Source of the DNA: Collinsella sp944321445
GTDB lineage: Bacteria; Actinomycetota; Coriobacteriia; Coriobacteriales; Coriobacteriaceae
Assembly (NCBI RefSeq): GCF_030371825.1
Contig: NZ_JAUDDM010000003.1
Length of the DNA stretch: 64,000 bases
Direction: 5' to 3' (one strand)
The position numbers were made by a program, and so were the translations under genes. Positions 46,227 to 54,147 of this stretch are shown here, in pieces. Numbering within the stretch: position 1 is the stretch's first letter; the number at the start of each line of letters is the position of its first letter. A model generated the notes under the pieces. That model saw only the letters and a program-made list of their open reading frames with translations. It was not told the origin of the DNA and ran no database searches.

Positions 46227-46252
46227 AAAAAAGGTGCCCCGAGGAGCACCTT
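46227..46252 (-). terminator. Terminator of tRNA-Arg copy 1
   Basis: Minus strand AAGGTGCTCC / GGGGCACCTT stem then six T; identical in the other copies. Confidence 0.88.
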
Positions 46253-46262
46253 ATAATTCGAC

Positions 46263-46339
46263 TGGTGCGGCGTACAGGATTCGAACCTGTGACGTTCTGA
46301 TTCGTAGTCAGACCCTCTATCCAGCTGAGGTAACGCCGC
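46263..46339 (-). tRNA. tRNA-Arg (anticodon ACG), copy 1
   Basis: 77 nt including encoded CCA. Acceptor GCGGCGT / ACGCCGC, D arm with CAGCTGGATAGAG, anticodon loop CTACGAA, T arm ACAGGTTCGAATCCTGT. Identical to the copy at 50190-50266. Confidence 0.95.
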
Positions 46340-46351
46340 AACGCAAAGGAT

Positions 46352-46380
46352 ATAATGCCACCGCCATACGGGTTCGTCAA
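46352..46380 (-). promoter_or_regulatory. Promoter of tRNA-Arg copy 1
   Basis: TTGACG (46375-46380), 17-nt spacer, CATTAT (46352-46357), 12 nt before the tRNA 5' end. Confidence 0.75.
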
Positions 46381-46520
46381 GCGGCGATTTCCCCGAGCCG
46401 GCACGAAGCAGCTGTTTGCGGCCCTGCCCCGGTGACCTGTCGAAGCCCTCCTCATGGACGTTTGCCTTCAAGCTGTCCGCAGACAAAACGGAGCGTCTTC
46501 GCCCCTCCGCACCATATGAC

Positions 46521-46557
46521 GTGCGCGGCAACTCCTCAGGTAGGAGCTGCCGCGCAC
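46521..46557. terminator. Hairpin downstream of murP
   Basis: 15-bp stem with one G-U pair (GTGCGCGGCAACTCC / GGAGCTGCCGCGCAC), 7-nt loop, no T-run; the likely 3' end of the rpiR-murQ-murP transcript. The rest of the 257-nt gap shows only the tRNA promoter. Confidence 0.6.
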
Positions 46558-46596
46558 CGTACGCTGCTGTTGAATTCGGCGAGGTCTGGACTGTCG

Positions 46597-48042
46597 CTAC
46601 GCAGCCGCGACCTCATCGGCGGACACGAAGATGTTCGTGATCACGAAGCCGCCGATATAGCTGATGACCAAGCCGATGCCGTAGAAGACCATGCACATCA
46701 CCGCATCGTTCACCGGGCTCGCCGTCATGACCGGGAAGGCCAGCACGCCAGACGGGCCCCAGGTCGTGGACGCAACCTGCATGGCCATCACGAAGGCACC
46801 GCCGAAGCCAGCGCCCAGACCGGCCGTGATGAACGGCTTGCCCATCGGCAGCGTGACGCCGTAGATGAGGGGCTCGCCGACGCCGAGCACGCCCGCCGGC
46901 AGCGCGCCGTCGATGACGGAACGGATACGCTGGTTGCCGCACTTCTTCGCCTTGAGGTAGATAGCGATCGCAGCGCCCACCTGGCCGGCACCGGCCATGG
47001 CGAGGGCGGGGTAGAGCGTTACGTAACCGAAGGTCTCGAGCTGCACGGTGTACAGGGCGACCAAACCGTGGTGCATACCCATGGCAACCATCGGCAGGAA
47101 GAGCAGCGCCGAGATATAGCCCGCGATGATGCGGACAACCGGGCTGGTGCTCATGGCAACCTGCTGCACGACCCACACAAGACCCGTCGAGATGAAGCCG
47201 GTAGCGGGCATGACGATGAAGACGTACGGAATCACCGTGATGAACAGGGTCAGCAGCGGGGTGAACACGATGTCCACGTTATCGGGCATCTTGGAGCGGA
47301 TGGCCTTCTCAATCTTGACCATGACCCAGACGCCGATAATCACGGCGAGCACGCCGCCGCGGCCCGCGCGCAGGATGGCGTCGAGCGGCTGCGCCTCGTT
47401 ATACAGGCCGACGAACTGCGAGATGGCATCGATACCCGCAAGCGAGGTGATCATGCCCAGCATGCCACCCAGAATCGGCGTGCCGCCGAAACGCTCAGCA
47501 GCGCGGTAGCCTGCCCATGCGGTGATGTAAGTCATGAACGACTGATTGATGAGGGTGAGCAGGTTGTAGACCACGCCCCAGAACGTGTCCTCGGAATACC
47601 CCGGCACGAGCTGCGTGAGCAGCGTAGCGAAACCGGAGCACAGGCCCGCGGCGATGACGCCGGGAATCAACGGGACGAAGATCTCGCCGAACGTCTTGAG
47701 CATTCCCTTCAGCTTGCTCTGCTTCTGGCCCGCCTTGATAGCTTCCTTGTTTGCCTTCCAATCGTTTTCGGTCGCCCCTTCGGCGGAAACCGGAATACCC
47801 ATGGCGGCGCAGATGTCGGCACACTTGCGGCACTTGCCCGGGCCGACAACAATCTCGATGTATCCGGGATTGTCGTGCACGATGCCCAGCACGCCCTCGA
47901 TGTTCTTGAGACCGTTGTCGTCGATCTTGCTGTCATCCTGCACATGGATGCGCAGGCGCGTCATGCAGTTGGTTGCCGCCGTAACGTTGGCGCGACCTCC
48001 CAATTTGTCAAAACACGCTTTGACAAGTTCCTCGTTTGTCAT
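46597..48042 (-). CDS. murP: PTS EIIBC component, N-acetylmuramic acid type
   Basis: Phosphotransferase importer that brings in MurNAc as MurNAc-6-phosphate. 481 residues: EIIB (1-90) with phospho-Cys26 in NCMTRLRIHV, then EIIC (about 110-475) with about ten membrane helices and the GVGEPLIYGV sugar-site motif. It lacks an EIIA domain, as MurP does, so it must borrow one, perhaps from the PTS EII at 57.6-59.7 kb. Start at ATG 48042 with GGAGAGGAG. Third gene of rpiR-murQ-murP; specificity is inferred from murQ. Confidence 0.9.
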   Translation of the reverse strand: MTNEELVKACFDKLGGRANVTAATNCMTRLRIHVQDDSKIDDNGLKNIEGVLGIVHDNPGYIEIVVGPGKCRKCADICAAMGIPVSAEGATENDWKANKEAIKAGQKQSKLKGMLKTFGEIFVPLIPGVIAAGLCSGFATLLTQLVPGYSEDTFWGVVYNLLTLINQSFMTYITAWAGYRAAERFGGTPILGGMLGMITSLAGIDAISQFVGLYNEAQPLDAILRAGRGGVLAVIIGVWVMVKIEKAIRSKMPDNVDIVFTPLLTLFITVIPYVFIVMPATGFISTGLVWVVQQVAMSTSPVVRIIAGYISALLFLPMVAMGMHHGLVALYTVQLETFGYVTLYPALAMAGAGQVGAAIAIYLKAKKCGNQRIRSVIDGALPAGVLGVGEPLIYGVTLPMGKPFITAGLGAGFGGAFVMAMQVASTTWGPSGVLAFPVMTASPVNDAVMCMVFYGIGLVISYIGGFVITNIFVSADEVAAA

Positions 48043-48070
48043 GCTGTCTCCTCTCCTTCCGCCATCGCGC

Positions 48071-48967
48071 CTACGCGCCGATAGCTGCTCTAACGTGGCC
48101 GGATGCCGCCTCGAGCGCTGCGCGCGCCTCGGGTGCGCTCTGTCCGTTCAAGATCATCACAATGGCGGTTTTGACGTGACCGTCCGCCTCGGCGAGAGCG
48201 CGGATGGCCTCCTCGCGCGTGCAATCGGTCGCCGCCATGCAGATGTTCTGACCGCGCACGACAAGCTTCTCGTTCGTCTGCTGAACATCGACCATCAGGT
48301 TCTGGTACACCTTGCCCATGCCCACCATGGACGCCGTCGAAATCATGTTGAGCACGAGCTTCTGCGCTGTGCCGGCCTTGAGGCGCGTCGAACCCGTAAG
48401 CACCTCGGGGCCGCACACCGGCTCGATCGCGAGCTCGGCATGGTTTCCAATGACCGAGTCCTTGTTGCAGGCGATGGCGACCGTATGACAGCCGACCGAC
48501 CGTGCGTAGTCCAGGGCGTGGGCGACATAGGGGGTGCGCCCACTCGCCGCGAGACCGATCACGATGTCGCGAGCCTGCAGGTCGATGCGCTTGAGATCCT
48601 CCTCACCGAGTGTCGTGCTGTCCTCGGCGCCCTCGACCGCCTTGATGAAGGCCTGCTCGCCGCCGGCGATAAGTCCCACGACCACATCGGGCGAGACGCC
48701 GAACGTCGGCGGGCACTCCGCGGCGTCCAGCACGCCCAAACGACCGCTCGTCCCGGCGCCCATGTAGATGATGCGACCCCCTGCGCGCAGGCTCTCGGTT
48801 GCCCACTCGATCGCTTGGGCGATATGCGGGAGCTCAGCGCTGATAGCCTCGATCACGTGGGCATCCTCCCGGTTCATCGCCGTTGCGATCTCCAGAGGCG
48901 TCATCTCGTCGAGATGCATGGTCTCTGGATTTCGCGCCTCGGTGGTCAGTTTCGACAGGTCAAGCAT
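48071..48967 (-). CDS. murQ: N-acetylmuramic acid 6-phosphate etherase
   Basis: Cleaves the lactyl ether of MurNAc-6-P, giving GlcNAc-6-P and D-lactate. 298 residues. SIS-fold motif GAGTSGRLGVLDAAECPPTF with catalytic Glu84, and AVEGAED with Glu115, matching the two known catalytic glutamates. ATG 48967 has GGGAGGGG upstream and overlaps the rpiR stop by 8 nt. The longer open frame upstream is antisense noise. It works with MurP, and upstream wall trimming could be done by the GH3 enzyme at 15.2 kb. Confidence 0.96.
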   Translation of the reverse strand: MLDLSKLTTEARNPETMHLDEMTPLEIATAMNREDAHVIEAISAELPHIAQAIEWATESLRAGGRIIYMGAGTSGRLGVLDAAECPPTFGVSPDVVVGLIAGGEQAFIKAVEGAEDSTTLGEEDLKRIDLQARDIVIGLAASGRTPYVAHALDYARSVGCHTVAIACNKDSVIGNHAELAIEPVCGPEVLTGSTRLKAGTAQKLVLNMISTASMVGMGKVYQNLMVDVQQTNEKLVVRGQNICMAATDCTREEAIRALAEADGHVKTAIVMILNGQSAPEARAALEAASGHVRAAIGA

Positions 48968-49859
48968 GACCCCCTCCCTTCGTACAGCTCGCCGCGAACC
49001 GGCTTGCCCCTTCTCCTTCTTTGACGGTGTAGTTGCGACGGATGAGCTCCGCGCAGCGCTCGTAGTTCTTCGCGACAAACGTCGAAAACAGCACGTCGAC
49101 GACCAGCAGCTGCGAAAGGCGCGATCCCATGGCGCCGCTACGCACCAAAGGCTCGCTCGTTGCGATGCCCAGCACGTAGTCCGCATAGCGCGCGACCCCG
49201 TTGCCGTTGCCCAGTCGGGTAATCGCAATCACCTGTGCCCCGCGCTCCCGCGCACACCGTGCACATTCGACCATCTCGCTCGTGATGCCGGAATAGCTGA
49301 TCACGATTGCCAAGTCGTCGGGATGCATGTTGCGCGCGCAGAGCCATTGGCTGTGCCAATCGTCATACACGTGGCACTCGCGGTCGACACGCGTGAGCTT
49401 TTGCTCGAAATCGTGTGCAACGAGCAGCGAGGCGCCGATACCGAACAGGTCGACCACGCGGCACGACGTGATAAGATCCGCGCATCGGTCGATCGTGGCG
49501 GCATCGAGCAGCCGGCTTGTCGCCTCGATGGACAGCATGTCGCTGCGGGTGACCTTCTCGATGATCGCGCTGGCGTCGTCATCCTGATCGACGTCGTCGA
49601 GCGCGATGTCCATGCGCTCCTGTGATGCCGCGAACTCGAAGACCAGTTCACGCTGGAACTCCTTGTAGCCGCTGCACCCCAGCTTCCGGCAGAAGCGGAC
49701 GATCGTGGACGGAGATGTGAACGTTGCCTCGGCAAGGTCCCTGCTGCTCAGGGACATAACAGAGCGCGGATCACCCTGGATGAAATCGATGATGTTTCGC
49801 TCGGCCGGGCTCGCGAATGGCTTCTGCTCCTTGAGCCTGATCAGCAACCCGTGGGGCAT
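48960..49859 (-). CDS. murR: RpiR-family regulator of MurNAc catabolism
   Basis: 299 residues. N-terminal helix-turn-helix (about 1-75) with FTSPSTIVRFCRKLGCSGYK, C-terminal SIS domain (about 120-250) with VDLFGIGASLLVAHDFEQKL and VISYSGITSEMVECA, which should bind MurNAc-6-P or GlcNAc-6-P. Start set at ATG 49859 because GGAGGTGAGG lies 5 nt upstream; ATG 49880 and 49874 have no such site. First gene of the operon; the MurR name is inferred from context. Confidence 0.88.
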   Translation of the reverse strand: MPHGLLIRLKEQKPFASPAERNIIDFIQGDPRSVMSLSSRDLAEATFTSPSTIVRFCRKLGCSGYKEFQRELVFEFAASQERMDIALDDVDQDDDASAIIEKVTRSDMLSIEATSRLLDAATIDRCADLITSCRVVDLFGIGASLLVAHDFEQKLTRVDRECHVYDDWHSQWLCARNMHPDDLAIVISYSGITSEMVECARCARERGAQVIAITRLGNGNGVARYADYVLGIATSEPLVRSGAMGSRLSQLLVVDVLFSTFVAKNYERCAELIRRNYTVKEGEGASRFAASCTKGGGHA

Positions 49860-49963
49860 AGGCCTCACCTCCATCACCATCTATTAAACAGATAAGACAC
49901 AAGTCGGTCATGGCATATGCGCCATCATGAAACAATGTGCCGCATCTTGATACCACCCCATCC

Positions 49964-49979
49964 GTTTGCACGGGCAAAC
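49964..49979. promoter_or_regulatory. Inverted repeat GTTTGC-N4-GCAAAC, possible RpiR operator
   Basis: 6-bp symmetric arms about 110 nt upstream of the rpiR start in the 330-nt gap before tRNA-Arg copy 2. That gap also has an AGGAGGGGG string on the plus strand with no credible ORF after it. Operator role is a guess from position. Confidence 0.25.
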
Positions 49980-50153
49980 AGACCGTTCACACTAAACAGG
50001 AGGGGGTGTATATCTGGGGACGATGACAGCGCGAGGCAGATTGCCGCAGCCTATGCTGGGCAGATATGAGAAAGCGGTCCGTTGAGCGCCGCGAGATTCT
50101 GCCCGTGACGCTCGCGACCCCAACGGGTTCGAATCCCTGCAAGGTCGTCTAAC

Positions 50154-50179
50154 AAAAAAGGTGCCCCGAGGAGCACCTT
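50154..50179 (-). terminator. Terminator of tRNA-Arg copy 2
   Basis: Same hairpin and T-run as at 46227-46252. Beyond it, CGACCCCAACGGGTTCGAATC (50114-50134) repeats the DNA following copy 1. Confidence 0.88.
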
Positions 50180-50189
50180 AAAGTTCGAC

Positions 50190-50266
50190 TGGTGCGGCGT
50201 ACAGGATTCGAACCTGTGACGTTCTGATTCGTAGTCAGACCCTCTATCCAGCTGAGGTAACGCCGC
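50190..50266 (-). tRNA. tRNA-Arg (anticodon ACG), copy 2
   Basis: 77 nt, identical to copy 1 at 46263-46339, with the same orientation. The identity extends into both flanks, so it is a segmental duplication. Confidence 0.95.
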
Positions 50267-50278
50267 AACGCAGACGTA

Positions 50279-50308
50279 ATAATGCCACTCGGCCGCCTTA
50301 GGAGTCAA
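50279..50308 (-). promoter_or_regulatory. Promoter of tRNA-Arg copy 2
   Basis: TTGACT (50303-50308), 18-nt spacer, CATTAT (50279-50284). The -10 region matches copy 1 but the upstream DNA differs, marking the edge of the duplication. Confidence 0.7.
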
Positions 50309-50431
50309 GAAGGAATTTCAAGTTTCTCGAAAAAGTTTTCAATATGGGCATGTACCTGCGGAAATCTTTTGTGATGAACCATCACAATCGTCACAGGATC
50401 TCATCCTCGCGCAATCCCTGCGGCCCATTCC

Positions 50432-50782
50432 CTACCGGACGATCGGACGCTCTTCGACCCTATAGGGCACGCTGAGCTTGCCCATGAGATCTCGAACACG
50501 GCGCGACGCATCGTAGCCTGCATATCGCAGCTGCAGCACCGCGGGCAGCTGCCGCCTATCGTCCAGCGCAAAATGATCGACCAGCGCAGCTACACCATCG
50601 GGCTCCACGCCCACATCGACCGAATGCGCCTCCTCCTCGAAGCACCACTGCGTCAGCGGCCCTTCGCTTATCTGAACGATGTGCATGGTCCCGTCATTCC
50701 CGACTGAGCACTCGACTATCAGGCGCTCTTCGTCCTCTCCGCTCTCAAACAACAGGGCTTTCGCTTCCTCGGCATGCTGCAT
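50432..50782 (-). CDS. Small protein of unknown function
   Basis: 116 residues, acidic N-terminal half, no membrane helix. Contains VECSVGNDGTMHIVQISEG and the basic tail RVRDLMGKLSVPYRVEERPI. Strong ribosome site GGAGGAGG before ATG 50782, so probably expressed. No family recognised. It ends 165 nt before tRNA-Arg copy 2; the gap holds the tRNA promoter and a small TGTGATG/CATCACA hairpin (50370-50386). Confidence 0.7.
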   Translation of the reverse strand: MQHAEEAKALLFESGEDEERLIVECSVGNDGTMHIVQISEGPLTQWCFEEEAHSVDVGVEPDGVAALVDHFALDDRRQLPAVLQLRYAGYDASRRVRDLMGKLSVPYRVEERPIVR

Positions 50783-50932
50783 GGTTCCTCCTCCGCTCGG
50801 TTTCGAATGCTATGAGTATACCCAAAAGAAGAACATGTGTTCGCCTCTTTCGAATCTTTTTCTCTTGGGTCGTGCTAGGCTATGAAACCGTCACCCAAAC
50901 GCATTCGCACCGCGACGAAGGAGTATGCGACC

Positions 50933-51943
50933 ATGCCGTTCCCCGTCTTCGACCTGCACTGCGACACCGCCGATCGCATTGCTTGGACATCGCTCGACAA
51001 GCACTACCACCAGCTTGCCGGCCTCGACCGCTTCGACCCCAACATCGACGGTGGCGAACCCGATACCGAGCTCAAGACCAACGGCTGTCACCTGTCGCTC
51101 GACAGCATGGGCGACGTGCCGTGGGCACAGTGCTTCGCATGCTTTATCTACGATGAGTTTTCGCCCGAAGACTCCGTCGGCTTCTATCGCCAGGTTATGG
51201 CGCATCTTGCTGACGAGCTTAAGCGCAATGCATCCCTCGTCGCATCCGCTCAGAATGCCTCCGACATCCGTCCCGCCCTCGAAGCAACGGGCCGCGTGGC
51301 CATTCACACCATCGAAAACGCCCGCCCGTTCGCCGCCGATCCCAGCCTTGTCGAGGAACTTGCTGCGAACGGCGTTCTTATGGCTTCGCTCAGCTGGAAC
51401 GCGCAGGGCCCACTTGCGAGCGGTCACGACGTGGAAGACGCGGGCATCACGCCGCTCGGCGCCGAGGTCATTCGTCGCATGGAAGATGCACGCATGATTC
51501 TGGACGTCTCGCATCTGAACGACACCTGCTTCGATGATGTCGTTCGCCTGACCACCCGTCCCTTCGTCGCGAGCCACTCCAACAGCCGCGCCGTATGCGG
51601 ACACCTGCGCAACCTCACCGATGCTCAGTTTGCCGAGATTCGCGACCGCGGCGGCCTTGTGGGCCTCAACTACTGCCCAGCGTTTTTGCGCGACGATTCC
51701 GATGTCACCGAGCCGACAGTCGACGACCTGTGCCGCCACATTGAGCACTGGCTCGACCTGGGCGGAGAGGACATCGTGGCGCTCGGTAGCGATTTCGACG
51801 GCACGGACCTTCCAACGTGCATCTCGTCGGCCGCCAAGATGTCCGAACTGCAGGAGGTGTTCGTCAAGCGCTTCGGCGAGAGCATTACGCGCAAGCTCTG
51901 CGCCGACAACGCGCTCGCCTTCTTCGAGCGCTGGGGACGTTAG
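50933..51943 (+). CDS. Membrane dipeptidase (peptidase M19, renal-dipeptidase type)
   Basis: 336 residues, cytoplasmic despite the family name (no signal). Zinc ligands and signatures: FDLHCDTADR, HTIENARPF, DVSHLNDT, ASHSNSRAV and GSDFDGTDLP. Hydrolyses dipeptides, including D-residue dipeptides of wall origin in some bacteria. Start at ATG 50933 with AAGGAG; the longer upstream ATG (50882) lacks a site. A shared bidirectional terminator separates it from serS. Confidence 0.94.
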   Translation: MPFPVFDLHCDTADRIAWTSLDKHYHQLAGLDRFDPNIDGGEPDTELKTNGCHLSLDSMGDVPWAQCFACFIYDEFSPEDSVGFYRQVMAHLADELKRNASLVASAQNASDIRPALEATGRVAIHTIENARPFAADPSLVEELAANGVLMASLSWNAQGPLASGHDVEDAGITPLGAEVIRRMEDARMILDVSHLNDTCFDDVVRLTTRPFVASHSNSRAVCGHLRNLTDAQFAEIRDRGGLVGLNYCPAFLRDDSDVTEPTVDDLCRHIEHWLDLGGEDIVALGSDFDGTDLPTCISSAAKMSELQEVFVKRFGESITRKLCADNALAFFERWGR

Positions 51944-51970
51944 GTATCGTTTGTTGCTACGCATGCATGC

Positions 51971-52007
51971 AAAAAGGCCGGCAGCTCACCGCGAGCTGCC
52001 GGCCTTT
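51971..52007. terminator. Bidirectional terminator between dipeptidase and serS
   Basis: Perfect 15-bp stem AAAGGCCGGCAGCTC / GAGCTGCCGGCCTTT with loop ACCGC. The A-run on the left gives a T-run for the minus-strand serS transcript. Confidence 0.92.
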
Positions 52008-52029
52008 CCGTGTTTGAAATGGCGCGTGC

Positions 52030-53322
52030 CTACGCCTGGGGCTCGATGCGCTCCAGACCGCCCATGTAGGGGCGCAGGACCTCGGGCACCGTGATGGAAC
52101 CGTCGGCGTTCTGGTAGTTCTCCATGATGGCAGCCATCGTGCGGCCGGTGGGCAGACCGGAACCGTTCAGCGTGTGCACGAAGCGCGTGCCCTTGAAGTT
52201 CTCCGGGTCGCGGTACTTGATGTTCGCGCGGCGGGCCTGGAAATCGCCGCAGTTGGAGCACGAGGAGATCTCCTTGTAGCTGTTGTAGCTCGGCAGCCAC
52301 ACCTCGATGTCGTAGGTTTGGCGCGCGGAGAAGCCCAGATCGCCGGTGCACAGGCTGATCACGCGATACGGAAGCTCGAGCAGCTGCAGGATGTGCTCGG
52401 CCTCGGCGACCATGCTCTCGAGCTCGTCATCGGAGGTTTCCGGCGTAGCGAACTTGACCATCTCGACCTTGGTGAACTGATGCTGGCGAATGATGCCGCG
52501 CGTATCGCGACCGGCGGAACCGGCCTCCTCGCGGAAGCACGGGGTGCCCGCGGTGTAGCGCAGCGGCAGGTCGGCGGCGTCGAGCACCTCACCGGCATGC
52601 AGGTTGGTAAGCACGACTTCGGCGGTGGGGATCAGGAACTGGTCGTCGCCCACATGATAGGCGTCGTCCTCGAATTTGGGCAGCTGACCCGTGCCGTACA
52701 TGATCTCTCGGTTCACGACCACGGGCGGGATGAACTCCTTGAAGCCCGCGGCAAGGTGCGTGTTCAAGAAGAAGCTCTCGAGCGCACGGTCGAGCGTCGC
52801 ACCGGCACCCGCCAGCACCGTGAAGCGGCCGCCGGACAGCTTGGCGCCGCGCTCGAAATCGAGGATGCCCAGGTCGGTGCCCAGATCCCAGTGCGGCTTG
52901 GCCTCAAAGCCCTCTGCAGCGAAGTCGCGCGGGGTGCCCCAGCGACGGCGCTCGGGGTTCTCGGTCTCGTCCTTGCCCACAGGCGTGGCCTCGTAGGGCA
53001 GGTTGGGCAGATGCGCCATGAAGTCGGTAAGCTGGGCCTCGAGCTCGGAGCGGCGATCGGCCAGACCGTCGATCTTCTCGTTGACCTCGCGTACGGCTTC
53101 CTTGGCCGCCTCGGCCTCGTCGCGCTTGCCCTCGCGCATGAGCGCACCGATCTTCTTGGACTCGGCGTTGCGCGTGGCTTGCAGCTCCTCGACCTCGGTG
53201 ATCACGGCGCGACGCTCATCGTCCAGAGCAAAGAACTTCTCGCGATCCCACGACGTCTGGCGGTTGGCCATTGCGGTATCGATGACGTCAGGGTTCTCGC
53301 GAACGAATTTGATGTCAAGCAT
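52030..53322 (-). CDS. serS: Seryl-tRNA synthetase
   Basis: Charges tRNA-Ser. 430 residues, standard bacterial size. N-terminal coiled-coil arm (about 25-105), class II core with TAEVVLTNLHAGEVLDAADL, motif 2 region FREEAGSAGRDTRGIIRQHQ, motif 3 NGSGLPTGRTMAAIMENYQ. Start at ATG 53322 (MLDIKFVRENPD, as in homologues) with TGGAGG. Monocistronic. Confidence 0.98.
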   Translation of the reverse strand: MLDIKFVRENPDVIDTAMANRQTSWDREKFFALDDERRAVITEVEELQATRNAESKKIGALMREGKRDEAEAAKEAVREVNEKIDGLADRRSELEAQLTDFMAHLPNLPYEATPVGKDETENPERRRWGTPRDFAAEGFEAKPHWDLGTDLGILDFERGAKLSGGRFTVLAGAGATLDRALESFFLNTHLAAGFKEFIPPVVVNREIMYGTGQLPKFEDDAYHVGDDQFLIPTAEVVLTNLHAGEVLDAADLPLRYTAGTPCFREEAGSAGRDTRGIIRQHQFTKVEMVKFATPETSDDELESMVAEAEHILQLLELPYRVISLCTGDLGFSARQTYDIEVWLPSYNSYKEISSCSNCGDFQARRANIKYRDPENFKGTRFVHTLNGSGLPTGRTMAAIMENYQNADGSITVPEVLRPYMGGLERIEPQA

Positions 53323-53452
53323 GATGCCTCCACTTGGAAATGCGCCTCCTGCGCTCACACGATGTGCGGCTCAGGTTGGCGGCATGACTGTGCACAGGCA
53401 AGTATATACTTGTGAGAGTTTTTTCCCGAGTAAGAAGGCGAGAAGGCATCAG

Positions 53453-53623
53453 ATGGACGCGTTTTTTTCCTTTCTGTTTAACACCCGTGAAGGCGTGGCG
53501 ATACTTTTCGTGGCCGGCATCGTGATTTTTGGCATTGCCGCCTTTGTGCTGGAGAAGCGCACGCACAAGCTCTATGTGGACCGCGGCCCCGCCGACAGCG
53601 ACGACGACGGCTTCTGGTCGTAG
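53453..53623 (+). CDS. Small single-pass membrane protein
   Basis: 56 residues: one membrane helix (about 14-34, GVAILFVAGIVIFGIAAFVL) then a basic-to-acidic tail EKRTHKLYVDRGPADSDDDG. GAGAAGG lies 7 nt before ATG 53453, and a -10 box TATACT is at 53405-53410, so it looks genuine and separately expressed. The longer open frame upstream is antisense to serS. No known family. Confidence 0.65.
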   Translation: MDAFFSFLFNTREGVAILFVAGIVIFGIAAFVLEKRTHKLYVDRGPADSDDDGFWS

Positions 53624-53805
53624 GCAACAGCGCAACGCAAACGTCCATGTGCCCCGGGCGCTGCTTGCGTGTAAACGTGAGCCGTGTTCGGGGCACACGC
53701 ATGTCTGCAGCGGCCCGATTGGGCGACAAGGCAGGGTCTGTCAGGGCCCATGCCGGCAGATTGGTGTCGTTCAAGTCGGTCTTCGCGCGTATTTTTTCGC
53801 AGACT

Positions 53806-54030
53806 GGATAAAAATGTCGATTATGCATTTTTGTCCGCCCGTCACGGGGCGTCCTTGAGGCCCTCGAACCCGATGACAGCCTCGCGTGCGAAGCATTTCC
53901 GCAGGAACGAGCCCGCCAAACCCAATGTCGCTCCGACCGGAGGCATCGATAGCTTCCATTGCAATCCCTCCAGAGGCGCTCATTGCCGATCGTTCGGTAC
54001 CTCAGCAATGCATAATCGACATTTTTATCC
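53806..54030. mobile_element. MITE-like element with 23-bp terminal inverted repeats
   Basis: Exact 23-bp inverted arms (53806-53828 and 54008-54030; left end GGATAAAAATGTCGATTATG) with partial extension outwards (TTTTCGC on the left, GCGAAAA on the right) enclose 179 bp. It lies in a 524-nt gap with no credible gene. Similar in size and layout to the element at 37676-37916 but different in sequence. An isolated GC hairpin (53648-53697) precedes it. Confidence 0.5.
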
Positions 54031-54075
54031 AAGTTCGGCGAAAACTGAGTCTTTTCGACCGCCTGCACGCATCAC

Positions 54076-54117
54076 GGTGCGCGGGAGCCGCGGCATCGCC
54101 GCGTGCTCCCGCGCACC
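54076..54117. terminator. 19-bp hairpin downstream of glyA
   Basis: GGTGCGCGGGAGC / GCTCCCGCGCACC plus inner CGCGGC / GCCGCG with a single bulge. No T-run; the likely 3' end of the glyA mRNA. Confidence 0.6.
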
Positions 54118-54147
54118 GAGCGCCAATTCTGTGAACGAACCCGTCCG

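Noticed and set aside
45937..48084. 715-codon plus-strand frame through tRNA-Arg and murP antisense
   Set aside because: It translates tRNA sequence (giving RIRTCDVLIRSQ-like text) and antisense murP; spurious.
49999..50090. Possible small plus-strand gene after AGGAGGGGG
   Set aside because: The nearest starts give 6- or 20-codon frames at poor spacing; nothing coding-like.
50370..50386. TGTGATGAACCATCACA as a Crp-type binding site
   Set aside because: The arms are separated by 7 rather than 6 nt and it lies after a gene end rather than at a promoter; only a small hairpin can be claimed.
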